64,000 nucleotides of DNA from Clostridium sp. BSD9I1 (GCF_900185645.1 NZ_FYAM01000011.1:62001-126000); one strand, 5' to 3'; positions 26,011 to 35,786 are shown, numbered from the stretch's first letter. Numbers and translations are program-made. Notes: generated by a model from the sequence alone, not told the origin.

Positions 26011-27057
26011 TCTAGTAAATACTATTTGACCTTTAAATTTTTCACTTGGTCTTTTTAATTTTACCTTATTATTAGAATTATCTTTTATTTCATTATTCAT
26101 ATCCTCAATCAGCCCATCACCTATAGTATTACTTATATCAGAAGGCATCTTTTCTTCTTCAATATTTTGTACTTTCTCCTTTAGCTGAATTAGAATTATT
26201 GAAGACATAATCAAGACTATACCTATTAACTGAGGAATTTCAAACAATTCACCAAATATTATAAATGCTAATATTGAGGCTATTACAGGTTCTACACTTG
26301 CTACAATACTTGCTTTACCTGATTCAATATATTGAAGTGATTTTACAATTGAACAATTTGGTACAAGAGTAGCCACAACTCCAAGTCCAATAATGTTAAC
26401 TAATGAAGATGTATCCTTAACCGATGTTACTAATGTCCATGGTGGTGCAAAGAACCATAAAAATATTGCTCCAAATAGAAATGAATATATTAAATGCGTT
26501 TTATATGAATATTTTTTTATACCTATTTTACCTAAAATATTTTGAAGTGCAACTGCAAAGCCAGAAGTTACTCCCCATATAATACCTATTAAATTTACTT
26601 TAAAAGCACTACTATCATATGCTTTTACTACTAAGCAGCACCCTACTATAGCTAATATTAAAGCTATAAATTTTTTAACTGTGAATTTTTCCTTGAATAT
26701 AAAGTAGGATAAAACTACTACAATAATAGGGTTAATAAACAATAAAACTGAGGCAGTAGCAACCCCTGTATACTTAACTGCATAAGTAGAAGCTATAAAC
26801 ATTCCATCTAAGGCAAATACACCGTAAATAGCAAATAGCAATAGTCCTTTTAAATCTGTTTTAAAACACTTTGGATCTTTTATTAAGTTGATAATAATAT
26901 AAGCAATTACCGCAACAGTGGGTCTAAAAGACGATATAGTCATAGAATCAAACCCAAGATCAGCTAAATTCTTTACAAAAATCCCCATAGTCCCCCAAGA
27001 AGCTCCTGCAAGTAATGCATAAAAATAACCTTTTTTAATATTATTAGAATCACCCAT
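26005..27057 (-). CDS. DMT-superfamily (EamA) transporter under glycine riboswitch control
   Basis: 350 residues from ATG 27057 (AGGAG seven bases upstream; the upstream ATG 27117 overlaps the riboswitch terminator). Ten membrane helices in two EamA repeats (about 5-145 and 155-295) and a charged, dispensable-looking C-terminal tail of about 50 residues. EamA transporters often export amino acids or metabolites. Two complete glycine riboswitches precede it, so it most likely exports or imports glycine or a related small amino acid. The stop codon lies inside the terminator. Confidence 0.85.
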   Translation of the reverse strand: MGDSNNIKKGYFYALLAGASWGTMGIFVKNLADLGFDSMTISSFRPTVAVIAYIIINLIKDPKCFKTDLKGLLLFAIYGVFALDGMFIASTYAVKYTGVATASVLLFINPIIVVVLSYFIFKEKFTVKKFIALILAIVGCCLVVKAYDSSAFKVNLIGIIWGVTSGFAVALQNILGKIGIKKYSYKTHLIYSFLFGAIFLWFFAPPWTLVTSVKDTSSLVNIIGLGVVATLVPNCSIVKSLQYIESGKASIVASVEPVIASILAFIIFGELFEIPQLIGIVLIMSSIILIQLKEKVQNIEEEKMPSDISNTIGDGLIEDMNNEIKDNSNNKVKLKRPSEKFKGQIVFTRE

Positions 27058-27096
27058 AAGATATCTCCTCTCTGTAAGTCTTTCACGCAATTTTAG

Positions 27097-27252
27097 AAAA
27101 AAATAAAGAGAGAACAAACCCCAAGTTTGCTCTCTCTGTTTAGTCCAGAGTCTATCCAGATATAATCCCTTTGCCTGAGAATTTCACTTTCTTTCATTGG
27201 GATAAAATAAAGTTTGTCCCTTCGGCGGCTTAAACTTTAAGCTCTCTCTTAT
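27097..27252 (-). promoter_or_regulatory. Glycine riboswitch, gene-proximal copy (aptamer plus own terminator)
   Basis: Minus strand, 5' to 3': P1 strand AAGAGAGAGC, the conserved GCCGAAGG loop, CTCAGGCAAAGGGA, GGATAGACTCTGGACT, then a terminator GAGAGAGCAAAC…GTTTGTTCTCTC followed by TTTATTTTTTT (27097-27138). The conserved blocks are those of the gcvT glycine aptamer. It is a single aptamer with its own expression platform, about 40 bases before the transporter ATG. Whether glycine turns the gene on or off cannot be read with certainty. Confidence 0.88.
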
Positions 27253-27309
27253 ACCCTTCACCTAGTATAGTGTATATTTACTTTTATATATTGGAATAGC
27301 TATTCTCGT

Positions 27310-27471
27310 AAAAAAATAAAAAAATAAAGAGAGAACAAACCCCAAGTTTGCTCTCTCTGTTTAAGTCCAGAGTCTATCCAGATATAATCCTTTTGCCTGA
27401 GAATTTCACTTTATTTCATTGGGATAAAATAAAGTTTGTCCCTTCGGCCACCTTTAAAGTCGTCTCTTATA
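27310..27471 (-). promoter_or_regulatory. Glycine riboswitch, distal copy (aptamer plus own terminator)
   Basis: Near-identical to the proximal copy over about 150 bases, differing at scattered positions and in the P1 5' strand. CTCAGGCAAAAGGA here is closer to consensus. It ends in its own terminator with an even longer U tract (27310-27359). RNA polymerase must pass two independent glycine-controlled terminators to reach the gene. Confidence 0.88.
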
Positions 27472-27511
27472 TCCTTCAACTAGTAAATTATTCACTTTAT
27501 ACATCGTTTAC

Positions 27512-27540
27512 ATTGTAAAACAAAAACATATGGTTGTCAA
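27512..27540 (-). promoter_or_regulatory. Promoter upstream of the tandem glycine riboswitches
   Basis: TTGACA (27535-27540), 17 bases, TACAAT (27512-27517) on the minus strand. The leader to the transporter start is about 450 bases. Confidence 0.8.
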
Positions 27541-27656
27541 CAATGTTTGCATGTTCTTCATTATATTTACATTTGATTTTCAAGCTTTTACTCTTCTTAT
27601 CGCTAGATTAGTTAAAATTTATAAAAATGGATTATCATTACTTAGTATATAACTTT

Positions 27657-27998
27657 TTATATCTTTTTAACAAATTCAGATTTTAATTTCATAGCTCCAA
27701 ATCCATCAATTTTACAATCTATATCATGATCTCCATCAACTAATCTTATGTTTTTTACTTTTGTACCCATCTTTATGGATGATGAGCTTCCTTTTACCTT
27801 TAGGTCTTTGATTACTGTTACGGAATCACCATCATTTAAGATATTTCCATTTGAATCTTTAACAATCTTTTTATCTTCACTATTTTCATTTCCTGATTCT
27901 GAAGTCCATTCATGAGCACATTCTGGACAAACTAAAATATTTCCATTTTCATAAGTATATTCTGAATTACATTTTGGACAATTTGGTAAATTAAGCAT
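27657..27998 (-). CDS. yjdM: YjdM/PhnA-family zinc-ribbon protein
   Basis: 113 residues. An N-terminal zinc ribbon (CPKC near 8 and CPEC near 24) is followed by the PhnA C-terminal SH3-like domain ([24 protein letters not shown]…). Once linked to phosphonate use, E. coli YjdM is now regarded as of uncertain function. Ribosome binding site GGAGG. It is monocistronic, between the riboswitch region and a divergent peroxiredoxin gene. Confidence 0.9.
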   Translation of the reverse strand: MLNLPNCPKCNSEYTYENGNILVCPECAHEWTSESGNENSEDKKIVKDSNGNILNDGDSVTVIKDLKVKGSSSSIKMGTKVKNIRLVDGDHDIDCKIDGFGAMKLKSEFVKKI

Positions 27999-28261
27999 AA
28001 TTTCGTTTCCTCCGCTTGTTGTTAGTTTTAATATATAAGAATTATTTTCCCATTACTACTTAATATAAATATTAAGTATAAACCTGAAATTTACAAAAAA
28101 TATATAAGTGGTTCCTTATATGCCATCATATAGTATCATATTTTTCTCATATTGACAAATCTCACTCCAAGCCATCCATAAAGTTCCATACCCTGCATAA
28201 ATTTCACTTGCTCAGAGCATCCTAATATTAATACATGTATCATTGAAAGGAGACTATTATA

Positions 28262-28723
28262 ATGAAACTTATTGAGGTGGGTAATGTTGCACCAGACTTC
28301 AGCGTAAAAGATAATAAAGACCAAACCATAAATTTATCAGACTATCGAGGAAAAAAGGTACTGCTCTCTTGGCATCCCATTGCTTGGACACCAGTATGTA
28401 CTGATCAAATGAGAGCACTAGAAAATAACTGGCAAACCTTTCAAAAACTCAATACAGTTCCTCTTGGATTCAGTGTTGACCCTACACCTTGTAAAAAGGC
28501 ATGGGCAGCAGCAATCTTAATTAATAATGTAAGTCTTCCTTCAGACTTTTGGCCTCATGGAAAAGTTGCAAAAGACTATGGAATATTTAATGAGGAACAT
28601 GGAGTATCCGAACGAGCAAACATTATAATAGATGAAAGCGGTAAAGTTAAATGGGCGAAGGTATATTACTCTCAAGAACTACCTGATATAAACGAGGTTA
28701 TACAGGTTTTATCCAATATGTAG
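28262..28723 (+). CDS. AhpC/TSA-family peroxiredoxin
   Basis: 153 residues with redoxin fold: VGNVAPDFSVKD at the N-terminus and the active site WHPIAWTPVCTDQM near 37-50, where PxxxTPVC carries the peroxidatic cysteine of the typical Prx motif. A further cysteine occurs in PTPCKKAW near 82 and may resolve the disulfide. It should reduce peroxides using a thioredoxin-type donor. Ribosome binding site GAAAGGAG. It is a single gene with a terminator. Confidence 0.85.
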   Translation: MKLIEVGNVAPDFSVKDNKDQTINLSDYRGKKVLLSWHPIAWTPVCTDQMRALENNWQTFQKLNTVPLGFSVDPTPCKKAWAAAILINNVSLPSDFWPHGKVAKDYGIFNEEHGVSERANIIIDESGKVKWAKVYYSQELPDINEVIQVLSNM

Positions 28724-28761
28724 ATAACAATTTTCTATAATTTTACCTATCTTTATAAATT

Positions 28762-28794
28762 ATAAGAGGTAAGCACAAGCTCACCTCTTATTTT
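28762..28794. terminator. Bidirectional terminator between peroxiredoxin and DegV genes
   Basis: ATAAGAGGT…ACCTCTTAT nine-bp stem, extended by AGC/GCT, followed by TTTT on the plus strand. Confidence 0.8.
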
Positions 28795-28827
28795 GCATTT
28801 TTATATTTTTTTCAAACTAATTTAGCA

Positions 28828-29679
28828 TTAAACTTCAAACCCTGCTATCCCAATAGCTCCAGGCCCGCTATGGGTTGAAATTACGCACCCTGTTTGAGTC
28901 CATATGATTTTTTTAAAGCCTCTTTCTTTTGCGATTTGTTCCATATTATGTTTTATGTGTTCCTCAAGTCCTAATGAATATAAAAAGCAGATTTGCTCTT
29001 TGTCAAAATTGTATCTGTCAAAACATTCATTTAAATATTTCTGAGCAACACGGCTCATTATACCGCGATACTTTTTTGTTGCAACCAATTTTCCGTCTAC
29101 AATTTCAATTAACGGCTTTAGCTGAAGTATAGACGCACCTAAATATGCGGCATTGGACAAACGCCCTCCAGCCTTAAGATATTCAAGGTTTCCAGGAATA
29201 AATGATACCCTTGCCCTATCCACAAAAGATTTAATTTTCTTAACTAAGTCTTCTGGCGAAATCTCTGGATACTTTTGGGCAAGCTCAGCTGCTTTAAGCA
29301 CAATTGTCGCTTCTCCCCCTGAAACACTTAAAGAATCAACATGATAAACATTTTTTATGCCATCAGAAGCGATCAATGCATTTTGATAGGTGCAGGAGGC
29401 CTTAGATGAATAGCTAATGTGAATAATACTGCACCCAGGATTTTCTTCAGTTATTTTTTCAAACATATGTTGATATTCATTAGGATTTATGGCTGATGTA
29501 GTTGGTATCTTTTTAGTCCTCTTATAATAATCGTATACTTTTGTTACAGGTATAGAACCATCCAAATAATCTATATTATCCATGATTACATGCATTGGAA
29601 GCACGCAAATTTGGTGTAAGTTTACTAGGTCTAAAGGTACATCTGCTCCACTTTCTGTTAATATAATGAACTTTTTCAT
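28828..29679 (-). CDS. DegV-family fatty-acid-binding protein
   Basis: 283 residues. Typical DegV layout: N-terminal TESGADVP, the TTSAINPNEY and HISYSSKASCTYQNA segments that contact the fatty acid carboxylate, VDSLSVSGGEA, and LEYLKAGGRLSNA, ending IHTGPG-like STHSGPGAIG. FakB-type DegV proteins present fatty acids to the kinase FakA for phospholipid synthesis; which fatty acid is not readable. The start has an AAGGAG site. It lies 35 bases after the diguanylate cyclase stop, probably the same transcript. Confidence 0.88.
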   Translation of the reverse strand: MKKFIILTESGADVPLDLVNLHQICVLPMHVIMDNIDYLDGSIPVTKVYDYYKRTKKIPTTSAINPNEYQHMFEKITEENPGCSIIHISYSSKASCTYQNALIASDGIKNVYHVDSLSVSGGEATIVLKAAELAQKYPEISPEDLVKKIKSFVDRARVSFIPGNLEYLKAGGRLSNAAYLGASILQLKPLIEIVDGKLVATKKYRGIMSRVAQKYLNECFDRYNFDKEQICFLYSLGLEEHIKHNMEQIAKERGFKKIIWTQTGCVISTHSGPGAIGIAGFEV

Positions 29680-29714
29680 AAGTTCTCCTTTCTAAATGTA
29701 CTACATACTTTAAC

Positions 29715-30842
29715 TTATAACTTATTCTTTCTAGTTTGCTTTTGCTCATACATCAATTTATCTGTATATTCTAGAAGTTCACAAATATTCTCATAATCAT
29801 TTGTATAGCACGCCATGCCATAACTAAATCTAAGCTTATATGGTTTTCCCCCTCTATTATACGCCTCAACATTTTCAATTAAGTTCCGAATATAAGCTAA
29901 AACCTTCTCTTCCTGTTTCACTTTCAGTAAAACTAAAAACTCATCTCCTCCTAAACGTATTAGTTTATTTTGTCCTTTTAGAAAACTTTCAATAAGTAAA
30001 TTAGCAAATGCCTTAATTGCTTCATCTCCCTCACAATGTCCATATTGGTCGTTAATGCTCTTAAAATCATCTATATCTATATACACTATATAAAGTTTAT
30101 TATGCTTTTTATGATCTATATTTTGAGCATAATGTTCATAGGCTAAACGATTTTCTAGCCCTGTCAAACTATCCCGATATGCCTGATCATTAAGTAAAAA
30201 AATATAAGTAATAACTATAATTATTGCTGCACTATTCCAAGTGGTTAAATAAATAGAATGTTTTAGTTGAATAGCTGTAAATATGGCAGGTACAATATAA
30301 AATAAACTAAATATAATAAGTTCTGACCGAGTAAACTTTTTACGATGCTTATAAATAAAATATAAATTATATAAAAAGTATATATAACTTACGCAGGGTA
30401 AAATAAAAAACAAGGATCCTCTTTCATATATATTCTCACTAGTAATGTAAAAACACCCATTTCCATTATAACTTATCAAAGTTGCTATAACATTAATAAA
30501 CAATGGCAATAGTAGAATAGTATTTAGTCTTATTTTTTCTTTCTGATATCTATTAACCCATTCTTTAATAAATACATATCCAAGGAGTGGAATAATTGGA
30601 GTCACTATAAATCCAATTATATTAACTAGCTTATGCAATATCATAAATTGCTTTAAATCCGGATTGTTTAATGCAATACTAAATATCTCTAATATTAAAG
30701 TAACTCCTGTCAATCCCATTATCCACATAAATAACCTATTAGTTACTTTTTTTCTATTTATATTAAAATAAGCGTGTCCAAATAAAATAACTAACAAAAT
30801 AGATAAAACAATATTTATTTGGACTTGTAATAAAACCATCAT
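29715..30842 (-). CDS. Membrane diguanylate cyclase (GGDEF)
   Basis: 375 residues. Seven or eight N-terminal membrane helices (about 5-205) resemble the 7TM sensor of histidine-kinase-type receptors. The GGDEF domain (about 213-370) has an intact RLGGDEF signature, so it should make c-di-GMP. The inhibitory RxxD I-site upstream is absent (KGQNK there), so it may lack product inhibition. The only c-di-GMP receptor visible in the window is the PilZ domain of the cellulose synthase. Start has GGAG ten bases upstream. Confidence 0.9.
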   Translation of the reverse strand: MMVLLQVQINIVLSILLVILFGHAYFNINRKKVTNRLFMWIMGLTGVTLILEIFSIALNNPDLKQFMILHKLVNIIGFIVTPIIPLLGYVFIKEWVNRYQKEKIRLNTILLLPLFINVIATLISYNGNGCFYITSENIYERGSLFFILPCVSYIYFLYNLYFIYKHRKKFTRSELIIFSLFYIVPAIFTAIQLKHSIYLTTWNSAAIIIVITYIFLLNDQAYRDSLTGLENRLAYEHYAQNIDHKKHNKLYIVYIDIDDFKSINDQYGHCEGDEAIKAFANLLIESFLKGQNKLIRLGGDEFLVLLKVKQEEKVLAYIRNLIENVEAYNRGGKPYKLRFSYGMACYTNDYENICELLEYTDKLMYEQKQTRKNKL

Positions 30843-31033
30843 TTTGAATATACTCCATTTCTATATTGTTTCTATAAAGTGATTTTCTAATCACTGATTA
30901 TAATTCCCTTTAAAAGCATATTTTTTACAAAAGATTATGAGATAATTATAACGAATAATTTCGAGAAAATAAAGGCAATTCGTGCTAACATGGGAAACTC
31001 AACATAACTTATCCATGTAAATTAGTAACAATA

Positions 31034-31068
31034 TAAAAGGCATCTGTAACTTATAGACTACAGATGCC
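31034..31068 (-). terminator. Terminator of the PAS histidine kinase
   Basis: GGCATCTGTA (31039-31048) pairs perfectly with TACAGATGCC (31059-31068), followed on the minus strand by TTTTATATT. Confidence 0.85.
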
Positions 31069-31104
31069 CCTTATATTATTAACTGAAATTCAATTTTATA
31101 TAGA

Positions 31105-33117
31105 TTATTTGTATATGTCAGAAAATTCAATATCTAGTACTTCCGCATAATTTTGTTCATTGTCTATAATATTATAATCTTCGCTATATTCTTCCGATAG
31201 AATATTTACTGGAAATTTTATTATAAATTCGCTCCCCAGACCTACCTCACTTAATACATTAATTGTACCACCTTGTATTTCAACAAAAGACTTAACAATA
31301 GAAAGCCCAATGCCACTTCCTTCATTATTTCTTACCATTGTATTCTCTACTTGAATAAACCTCTCAAATATCTCATTTATTTTATCTTGTGGTATACCAA
31401 TACCGGTATCTTTTACTGAAATCACCACACTTGTTCCTCTATCGTAGATATTTACAAAAATCATTCCATTTCTACTTGTAAACTTAATAGCATTAGAAAG
31501 TAAATTTAGAAATATCCTTTCCATTTTATCCGGATCTAAAGCTATTATTTTTTCTTCGATTTCAGTATCAAACTGCACATATATATCCTTCATTTTTGCA
31601 TATTCCCCAACCGAAAGGGTTATATCTTCTACTATGCTTACTACGTTTACATTTTTAAGCTGCAACTCCATAAAGCCTGCACCTATCTTTGTTATATCAA
31701 TAAGATTGTTTATAAGTCTTAATAATCTATGGCAATTTTGTTTCATTGCTTTCAAATGTTTATCGCAATTTAGTGAATTAATATCTGAACTTTTCTTAAA
31801 ATATAACTCAAAAAGTTGAATTGCACTAAAAATAACATTTACTGGAGTTCTTAATTCATGAGACATATTAGCTAAGAATTCACTTTTCAAAACATTTGCT
31901 TCTTCTGCTGCTGACTTTTGTCTTTCTAATTCTGCTTCTCTTATCTTACGTTCATTGATATCTCTAGCAGACACAAAGACTCCTTCTACTTGTCCACATT
32001 CATCTTTGTAAACTGAAGCATTACATATGACTGTAGTAGTGTATCCATCCTTATGTTTAAGTTCAAGCTCACAGTCCTCAATAATACCATCCCTAAAAAC
32101 TTGATTGTGTGCATTCCTCAACTTTTCATGATTAGTAAAATAGCTGAAAATATGTGTCCCAATAAGTTCTTCACGTGAATATCCAGTGGCTTTTTCTGTT
32201 GTTGAATTTACATCTCTAATACTGCCCTGTGAATCAACTGTCATAAGAACATCCAGGCTAGTTTCTATCAAACTTCTGTTATAGGAATTTATCAATCGTA
32301 TTGCATCTTCAGCCTGTTTTCTCTCGGTCATATCTATAAAGGTAATAAAATTCATATCACCAACTACAGTAGCATGTACACAAACTTGTTTTATAGAACC
32401 ATCTTTGATAGTTATATTAACTTCCATAGGTTCAATTTTAGACTGATTTTTGATTGCTTCAGATAATCTAGCATTCCATTCTTTAAATACCGATTCACGA
32501 TACCCTGGATCTGGATACGCCATACTCCACCACTCTGTTATATCACAAGATTCCTGAAAAGCATGACCAAAGAACTCTATGAATAATTGATTTTGATACA
32601 GCATGCTTTGCCCTATTCCTAAAGAAACTATTACTGCCACCGGTAAGTGTTCCAGCATTTTGCGATAATCCACTTCAGCTCTTGTAAGTTCTTTTTCATA
32701 GTCATCTAGTTCTTTTTCTGTGTTGTTTTTTTGAACTTCAATATTTTTATCTTCTAAGACATCTAATATTGTCATGTTAAAATATATCTTTTCATTTATG
32801 CACATTTTCGAAAATATTACCTTAGCATCTTCTTCCGAGCCATTTTCTAATTTATGTGTTAAATATATTTCAGCACTTTTACTATTTAAAGGCTGGTTAA
32901 ATACATGTCCTATTTCTTCTAAATTCTTAGCCTTACTTATATTGTATATTTTAAATTTTTTTATTTTTTCCTTAGGATATCCATAAAATTCACACGCTCT
33001 TTTATTAGCATTTACAATTTGTCCATTCTCACCATCTACTATGACTTGTATGTCATTACTATTTTCAAATAGCTGTTCATAAAAAGAATCTGCAGTAGCA
33101 TTATTCATATCCGCCAT
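31105..33117 (-). CDS. Orphan cytoplasmic PAS-domain histidine kinase
   Basis: 670 residues, no membrane segments. Three PAS domains (about 10-120, 150-270, 280-395), the last followed by a PAC motif, then HisKA with the phospho-acceptor in NMSHELRTP (about residue 420), and a HATPase domain with N box (NLLSNAIKFT), G1 (DTGIGIP) and G2 (GSGIGLSIVK). No response regulator is adjacent, so its partner is elsewhere. In clostridia such orphan kinases often feed Spo0A, but nothing here proves that. The start is weakly supported (GAAAG); ATG 33108 is an alternative. Confidence 0.85.
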   Translation of the reverse strand: MADMNNATADSFYEQLFENSNDIQVIVDGENGQIVNANKRACEFYGYPKEKIKKFKIYNISKAKNLEEIGHVFNQPLNSKSAEIYLTHKLENGSEEDAKVIFSKMCINEKIYFNMTILDVLEDKNIEVQKNNTEKELDDYEKELTRAEVDYRKMLEHLPVAVIVSLGIGQSMLYQNQLFIEFFGHAFQESCDITEWWSMAYPDPGYRESVFKEWNARLSEAIKNQSKIEPMEVNITIKDGSIKQVCVHATVVGDMNFITFIDMTERKQAEDAIRLINSYNRSLIETSLDVLMTVDSQGSIRDVNSTTEKATGYSREELIGTHIFSYFTNHEKLRNAHNQVFRDGIIEDCELELKHKDGYTTTVICNASVYKDECGQVEGVFVSARDINERKIREAELERQKSAAEEANVLKSEFLANMSHELRTPVNVIFSAIQLFELYFKKSSDINSLNCDKHLKAMKQNCHRLLRLINNLIDITKIGAGFMELQLKNVNVVSIVEDITLSVGEYAKMKDIYVQFDTEIEEKIIALDPDKMERIFLNLLSNAIKFTSRNGMIFVNIYDRGTSVVISVKDTGIGIPQDKINEIFERFIQVENTMVRNNEGSGIGLSIVKSFVEIQGGTINVLSEVGLGSEFIIKFPVNILSEEYSEDYNIIDNEQNYAEVLDIEFSDIYK

Positions 33118-33360
33118 AACTTTCTAACACCTTCTGTACTATCGAAATTATTGTATAACATCTTGCAGTTTGTTAATATATCAGACATTAATTTGTTTAT
33201 TTTTTCTATTTATTACATTTAGTTTAATATCCTGCAAATTATATGTCAAAACAAATTATATGACATAATTCTACAACAAATATATTAAGAACCTCATTTG
33301 GATTGTAACTAATTTCTTTTATTAATTGTATTTTTCTCTATGTCTAAATAGCTTCCCAAA

Positions 33361-33405
33361 TAAAAAAACTACAGAAATTTGTGCTGATGAAAAATCTCTG
33401 TAATT
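33361..33405 (-). terminator. Terminator of the GerMN/Gmad2 lipoprotein gene
   Basis: ATTACAGAGATTT pairs with AAATTTCTGTAGT (mostly perfect, one mismatch), then TTTTTTT on the minus strand. The remainder of 33118-33455 is AT-rich and shows no gene. Confidence 0.82.
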
Positions 33406-33455
33406 TCTATATTTATTCTATTTCCTAGTTTTAAGATAGCTATTTATTAATTTTA

Positions 33456-34298
33456 CTACCACTTAACTGGAATAACCACCATATTTATTGGGCTGCCATC
33501 CTTCATACTTTCCTCGAAGACCTCCAATTGTCCCTTTCCCGCAGAAGATGGTATGAAGTTAAGTTCTATTTCAAAATCTCCACGTTCTGGAGCACCTGCC
33601 GCAGCCCTAGTTGAGCCTTTTGCTAAAATATTGCCATGAGCATCTTTTAGGGAAAAACTTACAAAAGCTTCAAATACCCTGGCATTTCCTTTGATTTTAA
33701 AAGTATTTTTTACTGTTTGATTTGCTATAGGTGAAGTAACCCAGATAGCAGGCTCATGAACAAAACTGAGATTTCGCTTAAAAGGCTGCTGATAAAGGCC
33801 CATATGCCCCCACCAATCCATAGCGTTACTATCTTTTCCCTCAACTGTAAACTTTACTTTTTGGATAGTTGGAAACTCTGTAAGCGTATTTACTATGCTA
33901 GCAATACCCAGCATTTCGCCACTAGAGCCAACATTAGCCTTAAGCACTTCTTTAGAAAAATCCACTGTTGCCAGTCCATTTTCAATTTTAATTCCTAAAA
34001 TCTTCGTATCCTTCGGTAGTACCTTGAAAGCTCCTGGGGTAATTGGCTTGCCTAGAATCAATTCATTCAGAGATGCCCTAGCAACGCCGCTGCTTTTAGG
34101 AACCTTGTGTATCTCTCGTACAAGATACATTTCATTATTATTGTCCTTCAAGTAGTATACAGCCATATTCATAGTCTCCAAAGCTGGAGGAGCAGATATC
34201 TTAGCTTCCATAACTGGCTGCTTCTGTGATTCACAGCCAATAAGCACTGACAGTGCCAACATTATTATAAATGAGGCAACTCTCCTAAAAAACTTCAC
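33456..34298 (-). CDS. GerMN and Gmad2 domain lipoprotein
   Basis: 280 residues. Residues 1-22 are a signal peptide ending in the lipobox LIGC (lipid-anchored cysteine near 22). A GerMN domain (about 45-150) contains LNELILGKP and NGLATVDFSKEV. A Gmad2 immunoglobulin-like domain follows (about 185-278). GerM-type proteins act in sporulation and germination at the engulfment interface; stand-alone lipoprotein forms bind the envelope. Starts at GTG 34298 with GGGAGG eight bases upstream. Confidence 0.87.
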   Translation of the reverse strand: MKFFRRVASFIIMLALSVLIGCESQKQPVMEAKISAPPALETMNMAVYYLKDNNNEMYLVREIHKVPKSSGVARASLNELILGKPITPGAFKVLPKDTKILGIKIENGLATVDFSKEVLKANVGSSGEMLGIASIVNTLTEFPTIQKVKFTVEGKDSNAMDWWGHMGLYQQPFKRNLSFVHEPAIWVTSPIANQTVKNTFKIKGNARVFEAFVSFSLKDAHGNILAKGSTRAAAGAPERGDFEIELNFIPSSAGKGQLEVFEESMKDGSPINMVVIPVKW

Positions 34299-34461
34299 AT
34301 TTATAACCTCCCTTAAAGATTATTTTGAAAAAAATTTCCTTCTGCTTACTATTTAAATTTTATACTTTTTTCCTGTTATTAATACATATGATGTTAATAA
34401 TAATTAGGTTCTGGATAAAGAGGTGTACAACTAGAAATATACTTCGTTTCTGAGCCTAATA

Positions 34462-34507
34462 CAAAAAAATTAAAAGCCAATGCTTATAACATTAAACATT
34501 GACTTTT
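34462..34507 (-). terminator. Terminator of the PRPP-synthetase-family gene
   Basis: AAAAGTCAATG and CATTGGCTTTT stem (one G-T pair), followed on the minus strand by AATTTTTTT. Confidence 0.8.
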
Positions 34508-34557
34508 AAGATTTATACATGTAATTAATAATCTTATTGAATATTATGAGGTTGCTG

Positions 34558-35667
34558 TTACTCTTTATTTAATAATTCCTTAATAACATTAGTTGCATCT
34601 AAATATGAAGCTATGGATTGATCATAATTTAATTTATTTAAAATCGTTGAAATAAAGAATGACATATCCACTTCCCTAAACCATTCTGCTTCTCTTACAT
34701 GCTGCGGAATATAAGTTAGGTTTGTTGAATAAACTCTCTTTATAATACCTTCATCATAGAATTTCTGAAATTTTTCTATTCCTTCAGTAAAAAATGCAAA
34801 GGTAGCTGCTACATAAACATTTTTTACATTACGTTTTTTAAGCTCTATTGCAATATCAAATACAGATTCTCCTGAAGCTATCATATCATCAACAATTAAA
34901 ACATCACAACCTGATACATCTCTTCCCATGTATTCATGCTCTACAATAGGATTTTTACCATTTACAATTCTTGAGTGATCTCTTCTCTTATAAAATAATC
35001 CCACATCAACGCCTAATACACTAGAATAGTAAATTGCCCTATCCATAGCACCTGTATCTGGACTTATAACTATTAACTTATCTTTATTTATTTCTAATTC
35101 TTCCTCATTTGTAATAAATGATTTCACTATATCAAAAGTAGGATATAAATTTTCAAAAGAAGTTAATGTAATAGCATTTTGAACATTAGGGTCATGGGCA
35201 TCAAAAGTTATTATCTCATGCACTCCTAATCTTTCCAATTCCTGCAATGCCATTGCACAGTCAAGGGATTCTCTTCCTTTTCTTCTATGTTGTCTTGATG
35301 CATATAATAAGGGCATTATTACAGTAATTCTAGATGCTTTTCCCCTGATTGCAGAAATCGTTCTCTTAATATCTTGAAAATGCTCATCTGGTCCCATATG
35401 ATTCATAAAACCAAACATTTTATATTGGATGCTGTAATTACCAACATCACAAAGTATGTAAACATCTTTTCCTCTTATAGAATCTCCTAGTTTTACTTTT
35501 CCTTCTCCATTAGAAAACCTTATATCCTCAGTTTCTATTAGATAGGATCTTTCTTCATTTCTTTTTTCTTTAATATGATAATTTATTTTCTCTCCAAGTT
35601 CTTTACAGCTTTGCAATGCAATTATTCCTAATTCTCCATTAAATAACGTATTTTCAATATCCTTCAT
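34558..35667 (-). CDS. Ribose-phosphate pyrophosphokinase family protein (long form)
   Basis: 369 residues, longer than the usual 310-320 of Prs. It keeps the family core: MPLLYASRQHRR (the flexible catalytic loop and RQ ATP site), FDAHDPNVQNA (the metal/ribose-5-P histidine loop), ISPDTGAMDRA and the PRPP loop VLIVDDMIASGES. The reaction would be ribose-5-P plus ATP to PRPP. Extra length is mostly at the C-terminus and in the first 100 residues. A canonical prs is expected elsewhere (normally beside glmU), so this may be a second enzyme with altered regulation. Ribosome binding site GAGG. Confidence 0.85.
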   Translation of the reverse strand: MKDIENTLFNGELGIIALQSCKELGEKINYHIKEKRNEERSYLIETEDIRFSNGEGKVKLGDSIRGKDVYILCDVGNYSIQYKMFGFMNHMGPDEHFQDIKRTISAIRGKASRITVIMPLLYASRQHRRKGRESLDCAMALQELERLGVHEIITFDAHDPNVQNAITLTSFENLYPTFDIVKSFITNEEELEINKDKLIVISPDTGAMDRAIYYSSVLGVDVGLFYKRRDHSRIVNGKNPIVEHEYMGRDVSGCDVLIVDDMIASGESVFDIAIELKKRNVKNVYVAATFAFFTEGIEKFQKFYDEGIIKRVYSTNLTYIPQHVREAEWFREVDMSFFISTILNKLNYDQSIASYLDATNVIKELLNKE

Positions 35668-35786
35668 TATTCATCCTCTTTTCTTATGAAACTCCTATTA
35701 CTATGTTATATTATAAGTTGTTTTGACGATATTTGTCTACAGTAATCTCAGATTATAATAATCCTCAATTGTAATGATGTTTATTC

